Assembly: GCA_016840695.1 (NCBI GenBank) | Contig: JAEORV010000065.1 | Coordinates: 1 to 7,533, forward strand | Length of the DNA stretch: 7,533 nt | Origin: Promethearchaeota archaeon | Lineage (GTDB): Archaea > Asgardarchaeota > Lokiarchaeia > Sigyniarchaeales > SOKP01 | Direction: 5' to 3' | Shown: positions 1-6,378 of the stretch, in pieces | Layout: the number at the start of each line of letters is the position of its first letter | How positions within the stretch are numbered: position 1 is the stretch's first letter | Notes under the pieces: generated by a model | Database searches by the model: none | Seen by the model: only the letters and a program-made list of their open reading frames with translations | What the model was told of the DNA's origin: nothing | Made by a program: the position numbers and the translations under genes

Positions 1-1
1 G

Positions 2-2848
2 CAGGATGCGATTGGCCCTTTATTAGAAGCTCTGTACGATGAAAAATATAAAAGACTTCAATCTGAAGCGGCAGAAGTCCTAGGATTAATTGGTGATCCT
101 CAAGCTTTACCAGATTTAGTCAATTCTTTAATTCATGGTGACGAGGATCTTAGAGAATGCTCTGCTAGAGCACTTGGTAAAATATCTTCGCTTAAAGCAG
201 TATATCCTTTAATAAATGCTTTAGAAGATGAAAACCGAAAAGTGAGGAGCAATTCTGCGAAAGCATTGAACTCAATTTTAGACATGAGGACAACTGAACT
301 GTTAGAGAAAGAGACAGAAGCAGAATTAAGGAAATTCGGCGATGAACAGTCAGTTGATCTCCTCATTCGATCTTTGAAAGATGAAAATGCTAAAATTCGA
401 AGGAAAGCAAGTGAAGCTCTCAATAAAATATTAGACTTAAAAACAATGCAACAACTTTCAGAAGTACCGAAGGAGCTCAAAAAAAGTCAAAAAGGAATTC
501 AAATTTTAATAGAATCACTAAAAGAAGAAAGTTCAGATTCTAAAAAGAAGGGTGCCTGGGCTTTAGGTAAATTAGCACATCCGGACGCCGTATTACCGCT
601 TATTTTACAATTAAAAGAAAAATACATCAAAGGACGACCAGATGCGGCTGAAGCTCTAGGAAGAATAGCTGATTTAAGGGCTTTAATCCCATTAATAAGA
701 GCGTTAAAGGATGAGAACAAGAAAGTTAGGAAGAAAGCTGCATGGTCTATTGGTATTTTTGGTTCTAGAGGTGAAAAAACAATTGTTGATTATCTAGAAG
801 GAATAAATCTAATAGCTCCTATTGAATTAAAGGGAACTCTATCAAAAATTGAAGATCAAGCAGCGATAGAATTATTAGCCCTAAGCCTTAAAGAAACCGA
901 TTTAAAAAGTCAAGAAAATGCCGTATGGGCTCTTGAAAAAATGAACGATATTAGGGCAATCCCATTTTTACTCCAAGCATTAGAAAGCAATTCTTTCATG
1001 TGTAAGAAAGAAGCAGCTCAAGCATTAGGAAAGTTTGGAACTGAATATGTAGTTATCCCACTCATTAATCTTTTAAAAGATAAAGACCAAATGATCGTAG
1101 AAAGCGCAACAAGGGCTCTAAAAGCTTTAAAAGGAAGAGTGGGTTTAGAGCCATTTATTAAAGCATTAAAAAATGAAAGCGATTTTATTCGCAGTAAAGC
1201 AGTAGAATTTCTTAAAATGTCCCAAGATCCATTAATCGTAGATCCCTTAATAGATGCTCTACAAAATGACAAGAATAGTGATGTTCGTACTAAAACAGCA
1301 TGGGCTTTAGGTTGGATTAAAAATTCAAGAAGTATAGAACCTCTAATACAAGCACTAAAAAGAGATCCGTCCGAAAAAGTGAGAGCAGAAGCAGCCTGGG
1401 CTTTGGGATGGATCAAAAATTCTCGAGCTACCGAACCTTTAATCCATATACTAGCTGATGAAAGTGAAGCGGTCCGAAGTGCAGCAATAAGATCTCTGGG
1501 TTGGATAAGAGATCCTAGAGCGATTGTACCATTAACAGAGCAACTCATGGATGCAAAACCTTGGATTCAAGCTGATGCGGCAAAAGCTCTTGGAAAGATT
1601 CGAGATCCTGCTGCTACGGATGCCCTCATTCAAATATTAATGATGTGCGAGCATAGAATGATTCTTGAACAAACCATTACTGCGCTAGGCAAAATAGGAG
1701 CACCTCAGGCTGTCGAACCGTTACTCAAATTAATCAAAACGGGGAGCGGAGAAATCAAAAACCTTGCAGAATCTGCCCTAAAAAATATTCGAGATAAGGC
1801 AGCCGTTGATCCATTGATAAAAGCCACTCAGGATAAGAATACTGAAATTCGAGCAGATGCGGCAGTTATGCTCGGAAACATAGGTGATAAAAAAGCATCT
1901 GAATCTTTAATTTTATTATTAAATGATGATAAAATACAGGTAAGGGCTGATGCAGCTGAAGCATTGGGAAATTTAGGCGAAATTAAAGCATCAAAACCAT
2001 TAATAGACACATTAAATGATCAATCTGATCTAGTACGCTCTAAAGCTATAATTGCATTGGGGAAAATTGGCACAGAGAAAGCAATTACTCCACTAATTGA
2101 ACTTCTTAGCCATAAAAATAGAGAGATAAGATCAAATGCCGCTGAGGCATTAGGGAAAATCGGAAGTGATAAGAGCGTAAAAAGTCTAATTAAAGCTCTC
2201 AAAGATATAGATAAATTAGTTAAACGAGAAGCAGTAAAAGCTCTCGGTTTAATCAGTAGTTCAACAGCAGCTATTCCTTTAGTTGAAGTCTTAAAAGAAT
2301 TTGATCCGATTATTCGTAAAGAGGCTATAATATCACTCTGCTATATTGGTGATGCGAAAATTTCTGAATCAATTATACGAATGTTAAAAGACGATAGCAT
2401 ACCTGTTCGAAAAGAAGCAGCGCGATTTTTCAGCTTTGTTGGTGATAAAGCAGCTGTAGGACCATTATTGATGTTGCTAGAGGATGATAATATTGAAGTA
2501 CGACTAGAAGCGATAAAATCTTTAGGTTTTATAGGCGATATTAGAGCAGAAAAACCATTAATTAACGCCCTTTTAGATTCTAAAGCAAGAATTAGGGGAG
2601 CTGCCGCTGAAGCGCTTGGAAATTTCAGTAAATGGGAATCTGTAGAACATCTGATTCGAGTATTATATGATGAAAATAAGTTAGTCAGAGCAAAAAGCGC
2701 GGCAGCTCTAGGTAAAATAGGTGATCCTAGAGCGTTGGATCCTTTACAACAGGCTACTAAAGACGAATGGGAAGACGTTCGCGAATCTGCAAAGCTAGCA
2801 ATTAAAGCAATTAATAATGCAAGATCTTGGAAAGAAGTTGAAACATGA
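2..2848 (+). CDS. Giant HEAT-repeat (PBS-lyase-like HEAT) solenoid protein, 5' end missing
   Basis: The frame is open from the left edge with no stop, so the true start lies outside the window; a GTG at 242 is internal because the HEAT periodicity continues upstream of it. The visible 948 residues consist almost wholly of about 28 HEAT repeats of mostly 31 residues, with the pattern A-x-x-P-L-I-x-A-L-K-D-x-x-x-x-V-R-x-x-A-A-x-A-L-G-x-I-G-D. This matches the PBS lyase HEAT-like (EZ_HEAT/HEAT_2) type. Longer units occur near residues 73-171 and a roughly 30-residue insertion near residues 260-290. No catalytic motif, signal peptide or membrane segment is visible; the chain ends about 10 residues after the last repeat. 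Such arrays form right-handed alpha-solenoids for protein binding. By family it is a scaffold or adaptor; its partner cannot be read from the sequence. Relation to phycobilin lyases is only in the repeat name. It ends with TGA, convergent with the AOR gene. Confidence 0.93.
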   Translation, partial: QDAIGPLLEALYDEKYKRLQSEAAEVLGLIGDPQALPDLVNSLIHGDEDLRECSARALGKISSLKAVYPLINALEDENRKVRSNSAKALNSILDMRTTELLEKETEAELRKFGDEQSVDLLIRSLKDENAKIRRKASEALNKILDLKTMQQLSEVPKELKKSQKGIQILIESLKEESSDSKKKGAWALGKLAHPDAVLPLILQLKEKYIKGRPDAAEALGRIADLRALIPLIRALKDENKKVRKKAAWSIGIFGSRGEKTIVDYLEGINLIAPIELKGTLSKIEDQAAIELLALSLKETDLKSQENAVWALEKMNDIRAIPFLLQALESNSFMCKKEAAQALGKFGTEYVVIPLINLLKDKDQMIVESATRALKALKGRVGLEPFIKALKNESDFIRSKAVEFLKMSQDPLIVDPLIDALQNDKNSDVRTKTAWALGWIKNSRSIEPLIQALKRDPSEKVRAEAAWALGWIKNSRATEPLIHILADESEAVRSAAIRSLGWIRDPRAIVPLTEQLMDAKPWIQADAAKALGKIRDPAATDALIQILMMCEHRMILEQTITALGKIGAPQAVEPLLKLIKTGSGEIKNLAESALKNIRDKAAVDPLIKATQDKNTEIRADAAVMLGNIGDKKASESLILLLNDDKIQVRADAAEALGNLGEIKASKPLIDTLNDQSDLVRSKAIIALGKIGTEKAITPLIELLSHKNREIRSNAAEALGKIGSDKSVKSLIKALKDIDKLVKREAVKALGLISSSTAAIPLVEVLKEFDPIIRKEAIISLCYIGDAKISESIIRMLKDDSIPVRKEAARFFSFVGDKAAVGPLLMLLEDDNIEVRLEAIKSLGFIGDIRAEKPLINALLDSKARIRGAAAEALGNFSKWESVEHLIRVLYDENKLVRAKSAAALGKIGDPRALDPLQQATKDEWEDVRESAKLAIKAINNARSWKEVET
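218..514 (+). repeat. Tandem pair of extended (about 50-residue) HEAT units
   Basis: Two consecutive units of 51 and 48 codons (218-370 and 371-514) share the same layout: (A/S)-L-(E/K)-D-E-N-x-K-(V/I)-R, then A-L-N-(S/K)-I-L-D-(M/L)-(R/K)-T, then a charged helix of about 15 residues before the next repeat. The ordinary unit in this protein is 31 residues. Both carrying the same extension at the same place points to duplication of an already extended unit. The nucleotide sequences have diverged, so the event is not recent. Confidence 0.7.
1232..1516 (+). repeat. Three closely related tandem HEAT repeats with an L-G-W-I signature
   Basis: Repeats at 1232-1327, 1328-1423 and 1424-1516 (32, 32 and 31 codons) are the most alike in the array. 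The first two share the 11-residue string AWALGWIKNSR exactly, and the third has S-L-G-W-I-R-D-P-R in that place. Other repeats mostly carry G-K-I-G, G-N-I-G or similar where these carry G-W-I. The codons differ at many silent positions, for example in the Ala and Gly codons, so this is an old or selected duplication and not an assembly artefact. Confidence 0.7.
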
Positions 2849-2871
2849 AAATATAAGTAAAAATTGATATC

Positions 2872-2886
2872 TATTTCTTTTTTGAT
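2872..2886 (+). terminator. T-rich tract after the HEAT gene, possible archaeal terminator
   Basis: The 38-bp gap between the two convergent stop codons contains a T-rich run on the plus strand (TTTCTTTTTTG near 2874-2884). On the opposite strand, an A-rich run at about 2855-2863 gives a T-rich tract for the AOR transcript. No GC-rich hairpin is present. Archaeal RNA polymerase can terminate on U-runs alone, so a short bidirectional terminator is plausible, but in AT-rich DNA the evidence is weak. Confidence 0.35.
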
Positions 2887-4605
2887 TTAACTTTCAAGTC
2901 GTTTCCAAAAATCTTTTAATTCATCACTTGAAAATGTGTATTTAAGATTAGTCGGTATTGATGCCTCATCTCTGAAAAAAGAAGGTATTTCGTTAGTATT
3001 CTTTCCCAAACCTGCCTTTTCATTGAATTCTAACTCACATTTTAAAATATCGACTCCAATTTTTATAAGATCATCTCGAGTCAGCTCTAAACCATGCATT
3101 GCATTTAATGCACTTGAAACAAGTTCCATATTCTCATAACTAGGTCCAATAAAATAACAACAACCCATTGAATCAAGAATAGTTGTATATAATTGCAGTT
3201 CAAATGATAAATCGAATTTTCCATTATTCTCGGTTAAAGCTCCGTAATCTTTAGTTTGGCTCGCAACCCTTCCGGCGATAGCACAACCAGCTGTATGATC
3301 TGCACCCATTGGAGACGTAGCGTAAGTAAGTCCTATTCCTTTAAAAACTCTTGGATCGTAGCCTGAAAGTCCTTGTCCTTTAACTTGAGGAATTCTCGCA
3401 TGATTGATTTCTCTCCCTAAATGACAAACACCATTTCCATAGAGTCTCCCAATTTCTGAGCCTTGTCTGATTTCTTCCAATATCTCAAAAACCTTTTTTG
3501 CATTTCCCCACTTAATCCTACCTGAATCCATGCTAACTCCCATAGTAACTCCAAACTCAATAGTATCTATTCCAATATCATCGCATAAATGATCTATATT
3601 TGCAATATCATCTAAATCATCAAGCATTAAATTTGAACCACAAAGCGACATTGTCTCATATTCCAAACTTGAGGTAACGTGATTACCTTTATTATCGAGA
3701 TAAGAGTTCGAGCATCTAATAACGCAAGTTGGACTGCAAGCTAATCTTTTCTTTCCACCACGTGAAACAACTATATCGTGTAATTTTTCTCCAGAAATAT
3801 CTTGAACCTTCTCATATGAACCCATCCTATAGTTTTTAGTAGGGAGCCCTCCATATTCACTCATTACTTTCATGGCTAATGCAGTTCCATATGTAGAAAA
3901 ACCTTCCTTGGATTCGGCTAATAATTTAGCAAAAGGTTTTGTAATTGCAGTGAAACTTTTAAGATCATGCATTTTTACTTCTGATTCCTTTTTTGGTAAA
4001 ACGACTATGGCTTTAACTCCCTTTGAGCCCATGACTGCCCCTAATCCTCCTCGACCCGCGTGTCGACTAGGATATCCTTCTAAATCGTTAGCAGCAACGC
4101 TTGCCGCTTTCATTAATAATTCACCTGCAGGACCAATCGAATATATACCTATATCTTTTCCAAATTTTTCCAATAATTTTGAATGAAGCTCATAGTTTCC
4201 CAGTCCTTTATATTCTGCAGCTGAATGGATGCTTAAAATTCCGTCTTTAATTAGAATATATACAAAATCCGAAGAGATGCCATTGAAAATCAAGGCTCTA
4301 ATGCCATGCTTTGCTAACATTAATGAAGGACGTCCGCCTACATTAGCTTCCTTAATACCATTTGTTAAAGGACTTTTTGCCCCTACGGAAGTCCTAGCTG
4401 AACATGGAAATGTACTTCCTGTTAATAATCCATTTGCAATTATGAGTTTATTATATTCTCCTAAAGGATCGCAATCAGGGGGAACCTCATCAAGAATTAT
4501 TTTAGAACTTAGACCTCGTGCTCCTAAGAGAAAGAATTTTGAATCAGGGGTAATTTCTTCATACTCAATAGATTTTCTACTTACATTAATCCTTGCTAGT
4601 TTCAT
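2887..4605 (-). CDS. Aldehyde:ferredoxin oxidoreductase (AOR) family tungsten/molybdenum enzyme
   Basis: A full-length 572-residue AOR-family protein. These enzymes oxidise an aldehyde or similar substrate to the acid with ferredoxin as acceptor, using a bis-pterin W or Mo cofactor and one [4Fe-4S] cluster, normally in the cytoplasm. Visible landmarks: G-A-R-G-L at 28-32; RTSVGAKSPLTNG at 71-83 and N-V-G-G at 88-91; RHAGRGGLGAVMGSKGVKAI at 181-200 (pterin-binding region); cluster cysteines C290, C294 and C298; E-Y-E-T at 315-318; pterin motif DxxGxD at 342-347; GADH at 434-437 near the expected active site; and DxxGxC at 478-483, giving C483 as the likely fourth ligand. The cysteine spacing CxxxCxxxC differs from CxxCxxxC of classical Pyrococcus AOR, so the substrate is left open. 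The ATG at 4605 is chosen because family members begin just before this point; a TTG at 4644 would add 13 unlikely residues. A nitroreductase gene lies 76 bp upstream on the same strand. Confidence 0.93.
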   Translation of the reverse strand: MKLARINVSRKSIEYEEITPDSKFFLLGARGLSSKIILDEVPPDCDPLGEYNKLIIANGLLTGSTFPCSARTSVGAKSPLTNGIKEANVGGRPSLMLAKHGIRALIFNGISSDFVYILIKDGILSIHSAAEYKGLGNYELHSKLLEKFGKDIGIYSIGPAGELLMKAASVAANDLEGYPSRHAGRGGLGAVMGSKGVKAIVVLPKKESEVKMHDLKSFTAITKPFAKLLAESKEGFSTYGTALAMKVMSEYGGLPTKNYRMGSYEKVQDISGEKLHDIVVSRGGKKRLACSPTCVIRCSNSYLDNKGNHVTSSLEYETMSLCGSNLMLDDLDDIANIDHLCDDIGIDTIEFGVTMGVSMDSGRIKWGNAKKVFEILEEIRQGSEIGRLYGNGVCHLGREINHARIPQVKGQGLSGYDPRVFKGIGLTYATSPMGADHTAGCAIAGRVASQTKDYGALTENNGKFDLSFELQLYTTILDSMGCCYFIGPSYENMELVSSALNAMHGLELTRDDLIKIGVDILKCELEFNEKAGLGKNTNEIPSFFRDEASIPTNLKYTFSSDELKDFWKRLES

Positions 4606-4626
4606 ATAAAAAAAAATGATTCGGGG

Positions 4627-4658
4627 ATATTTTATTCTTTCCAATATCTTATATTAAA
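4627..4658 (-). promoter_or_regulatory. Possible TATA elements ahead of the AOR gene
   Basis: In the 76-bp gap after the nitroreductase stop, the minus strand reads TTTAATATAA at 4658-4649 and AATAAAATAT at 4636-4627. The first would place the transcript start about 20 nt before the ATG. The second is about 27 nt from the ATG, the spacing of a leaderless archaeal message. No Shine-Dalgarno motif precedes the ATG; instead there is a run of nine T (minus strand) at 4616-4608. AOR may therefore have its own promoter as well as, or instead of, co-transcription. AT-richness makes chance matches likely. Confidence 0.3.
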
Positions 4659-4681
4659 CATAACTTGAATATTAAAAAGAA

Positions 4682-5197
4682 CTAAAATTTTTCCCAGTGT
4701 ACGATTTTCTCAAGGGGACGGCGATCATTAATCTCTCCTTTTTCTTTGATAGGATACCCTAATGGAGTCAATCCTATAACGCGATATTTTTTAGGTATTT
4801 CTAATATTTCTTTAACCTTCTCCTCGTTAAAATATCCAATCCAACATGTTGCCAACCCTTCCTCTGTTGCTGCTAAAATTAAATGCTCAAAACAAATTCC
4901 AAAATCTACTGTAAAATATTTCAATCCATTCACATTAGTACCAGATCCCGATTCCGCAACCACTCCTGTTATAAACATTGGAGCCTCAGTAAATTTAGTC
5001 TTTTGACCGACAGCTCTCCAAATTTCCTTCACCTTTTCAGGATCTTGACTAATGATATAACGTATTCCTTGCATATTTGCCCAAGTGGGCGCAAGTCTCG
5101 CAGCATCTAGAATTCTTTCAATTTTTTCTTTCTCGGGCATATCTGGTTTATAGGCACGATAAGATCGTCGTTTTTTAACAACCTCGTAAAAATCCAC
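4682..5197 (-). CDS. Nitroreductase-family FMN oxidoreductase
   Basis: A 171-residue protein of the nitroreductase fold, at the short end of the usual size. These are homodimeric cytoplasmic FMN enzymes that use a reduced nicotinamide or other donor to reduce nitro compounds, quinones, flavins or other acceptors. Seen here: R-R-S-Y-R at 10-14 (FMN phosphate contact region), P-T-W-A-N-M-Q at 37-43 in the place of the usual APSaxNxQ, D-F-G at 98-100 followed by LILAATEEGLATCWIG at 106-121, and a C-terminal G-Y-P then R-R-P-L-E-K-I-V-H-W at 159-168. No extra iron-sulfur domain is present. The GTG start at 5197 follows an in-frame stop three codons upstream and is supported by an AAGGT element 8 nt before it. 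AOR follows on the same strand, so a two-gene redox unit is likely. The substrate cannot be deduced. Confidence 0.9.
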   Translation of the reverse strand: MDFYEVVKKRRSYRAYKPDMPEKEKIERILDAARLAPTWANMQGIRYIISQDPEKVKEIWRAVGQKTKFTEAPMFITGVVAESGSGTNVNGLKYFTVDFGICFEHLILAATEEGLATCWIGYFNEEKVKEILEIPKKYRVIGLTPLGYPIKEKGEINDRRPLEKIVHWEKF

Positions 5198-5205
5198 TTT
5201 AAATT

Positions 5206-5210
5206 ACCTT
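5206..5210 (-). promoter_or_regulatory. Ribosome binding site of the nitroreductase gene
   Basis: The minus strand reads AAGGT, 8 nt before the GTG at 5197. It matches part of the anti-16S Shine-Dalgarno consensus at normal spacing and supports GTG as the start. It is the clearest Shine-Dalgarno in the window; the other starts lack one. Confidence 0.5.
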
Positions 5211-5270
5211 TTTATTCGTGTTTAGTATTAATAGGATTAATTATCTAAATGGTTTCATTTTTCAAAAAGA

Positions 5271-5282
5271 TTTTTTTTTTTT
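5271..5282 (+). repeat. T12 homopolymer in the divergent intergenic region
   Basis: Twelve consecutive T on the plus strand lie roughly midway between the nitroreductase start and the TATA-like box at 5311, followed by further A/T runs up to about 5299. A rigid A-tract of this kind may separate or insulate the divergent promoters, but this is inference. The length may be unstable or mis-sequenced. Confidence 0.6.
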
Positions 5283-5310
5283 CAAATTTAAAAATTTTTG
5301 CACACAAAGG

Positions 5311-5319
5311 TTTATAAAT
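5311..5319 (+). promoter_or_regulatory. TATA-like box (TTTATAAAT), distal promoter candidate for the TFB gene
   Basis: TTTATAAAT closely resembles the archaeal TATA consensus and is preceded by the purine-rich stretch ACAAAGG, which could serve as a B-recognition element. Transcription would begin near 5340, giving a leader of about 95 nt before the ATG at 5435. A more proximal TATA-like box competes with it as the promoter. Confidence 0.4.
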
Positions 5320-5344
5320 GAAATGATGATCTTTTTCTATTATC

Positions 5345-5381
5345 GGTTATCAATGATTTATAGGACGATAAACCAATCATT
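5345..5381 (+). promoter_or_regulatory. Interleaved inverted repeats upstream of the TFB gene
   Basis: GGTTATC (5345-5351) pairs imperfectly with GATAAACC (5367-5374, one extra A), and AATGATT (5352-5358) pairs exactly with AATCATT (5375-5381). The order arm A, arm B, A', B' is a pseudoknot-like topology in RNA, or two overlapping dyads in DNA. A TATA-like ATTTATAG at 5356-5363 sits inside. It may be an operator or a leader structure, but short matches in AT-rich DNA can be chance. Confidence 0.25.
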
Positions 5382-5401
5382 AGTTCTTTAAGTAGAATGG
5401 C

Positions 5402-5410
5402 TTTTTATAC
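5402..5410 (+). promoter_or_regulatory. TATA-like box (TTTTTATAC), proximal promoter candidate for the TFB gene
   Basis: The centre of this element is about 28 nt before the ATG at 5435, the spacing expected for a leaderless archaeal transcript. The absence of a Shine-Dalgarno motif before this ATG fits that reading. Confidence 0.45.
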
Positions 5411-5434
5411 AAAATTGAATCCGGAAAATATAAT

Positions 5435-6361
5435 ATGAACGAACAGTATCGCACCCGCTTGAAGAAGAAACGAGATGAGGGAGAAAAATCTCCTCTAAAT
5501 AATTGTTGCAATAAACCTTCGATCGAATCTCGCGATGGAAATAAAGTATGTTTAAATTGTGGAATGATTTTTGAAAGAACTTTTGTAGGAAATGAAAGGC
5601 GTGCGTATACAATAGAAGAGATTCAGAATAGAAGAAGAACAGAGCCACGTTGGAGAGATTTCGGGCCAAGGACGATGCTCCCTACAACTAAAACCGATTC
5701 AAAAGGAAAATCTATAGGACCAAAAGAGCAAGCCTTATTTTCTCGCTTATCAAAAATTCAAAATTCGCTCATTTCAAGCATAGAAAGAAACTTTTGGGAA
5801 GCTAAGCCCAAATTAAAAATGCTTACTTCAAAATTAAACATCCCAGAATATATTTCTGAAACGGCATGGAAAATTTATAGCTTAGTAGCGAAAAAAAAAC
5901 TAACGATGGGACGATCCATTAACGGCTTCATAGCTGGAGCCTTATATGCAGCTATTAGAGTCCATAACTTCCCTCGGTTATTAGATGAAATTTGCGAAGC
6001 TTCGTTAACTCCTAGAAGAACTGTTCATAGGAGTCTTGCAATGATTATTAGAGATGTTTTACCGGAATTGAAATTAGCTTATCAACCAATAACAGCTGAA
6101 AAATTAGTATTTCGCTTTGGTAATGAATTAGATTTACCAATAACAATACAAAAGAACGCAATAAACATGCTTATTACGGCATCGAAAAATGGTTTAAAAA
6201 GAACGGGAAAGGATCCTAAGGGATTAGCCGCAGCATGTATATATATTGCCGCTAAAGAGGGTTCAATGAGAAAAACGCAATCTAAAGTCGCAAATATTGC
6301 AAAAATCACGGAAGTAACGTTAAGGTCTCGGGCAAAACAAATAAGAAACAAATTGTTTTAA
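5435..6361 (+). CDS. tfb: Transcription initiation factor B (TFB, archaeal TFIIB)
   Basis: A 308-residue TFB, close to normal family length. TFB binds the TBP-TATA complex and the BRE and recruits RNA polymerase. The N-terminal zinc ribbon keeps C39-x-x-C42-G, but the first half-site is C24-C25 in place of the usual CxxC or CxxH. The linker/reader region has an arginine-rich stretch ending W73-R-D-F-G-P-R-T80. Cyclin repeat 1 spans about 98-205 (G-R-S-I-N-G at 159-164). Cyclin repeat 2 spans about 215-308 and holds the conserved GKDPKGLAAACIYIAAKEG (258-276), T-Q at 281-282 and V-T-L-R-S-R at 294-299, the helix-turn-helix expected to read the BRE. The ATG start is adopted because about 23 residues precede the zinc ribbon and a TATA-like box lies 28 nt upstream. 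It diverges from the nitroreductase gene and converges, with a 17-nt gap, on the membrane protein gene. The ribbon is degenerate, so it may be a specialised paralogue of a housekeeping TFB elsewhere in the genome. Confidence 0.93.
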   Translation: MNEQYRTRLKKKRDEGEKSPLNNCCNKPSIESRDGNKVCLNCGMIFERTFVGNERRAYTIEEIQNRRRTEPRWRDFGPRTMLPTTKTDSKGKSIGPKEQALFSRLSKIQNSLISSIERNFWEAKPKLKMLTSKLNIPEYISETAWKIYSLVAKKKLTMGRSINGFIAGALYAAIRVHNFPRLLDEICEASLTPRRTVHRSLAMIIRDVLPELKLAYQPITAEKLVFRFGNELDLPITIQKNAINMLITASKNGLKRTGKDPKGLAAACIYIAAKEGSMRKTQSKVANIAKITEVTLRSRAKQIRNKLF

Positions 6362-6378
6362 AAATAACTTGATTTCCT

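Noticed and set aside
242..244. GTG as the start of the HEAT gene
   Set aside because: The frame remains open to position 2 and encodes well-formed HEAT repeats upstream, so this GTG is an internal Val codon.
1018..1548. A 176-codon open frame on the minus strand inside the HEAT gene, and similar shorter ones at 133-480, 499-720, 1828-2010 and 2020-2202
   Set aside because: They lie opposite a clear repeat-protein frame. The recurrent Ala/Leu/Lys codons of the HEAT repeats suppress antisense stops, and the products are low-complexity Ser/Phe/Ala-rich strings that repeat with the same period.
2..2800. Regular spacing of about 93 bp, as in a CRISPR or DNA tandem array
   Set aside because: The period equals the 31-residue HEAT unit; similarity is at protein level and DNA copies are diverged, with no repeat-spacer structure.
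3872..4609. Plus-strand open frames opposite the AOR gene (3872-4186 and 4229-4609)
   Set aside because: They are antisense to strongly conserved AOR motifs and show no family resemblance.
4606..4644. TTG start at 4644 for AOR, adding 13 residues
   Set aside because: The family normally begins right at M-K-L-A-R-I-N; the added residues look like translated promoter DNA and the ATG at 4605 fits better.
5388..5669. A 93-codon minus-strand frame covering the start of the TFB gene
   Set aside because: It overlaps the well-supported TFB zinc-ribbon coding sequence and its product is a Phe/Ser/His-rich string with no recognisable pattern.
6362..6378. Terminator between the TFB and the membrane protein genes
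   Set aside because: The 17-nt gap has no hairpin or long T-run on either strand; termination must lie within the opposing genes or cannot be seen.
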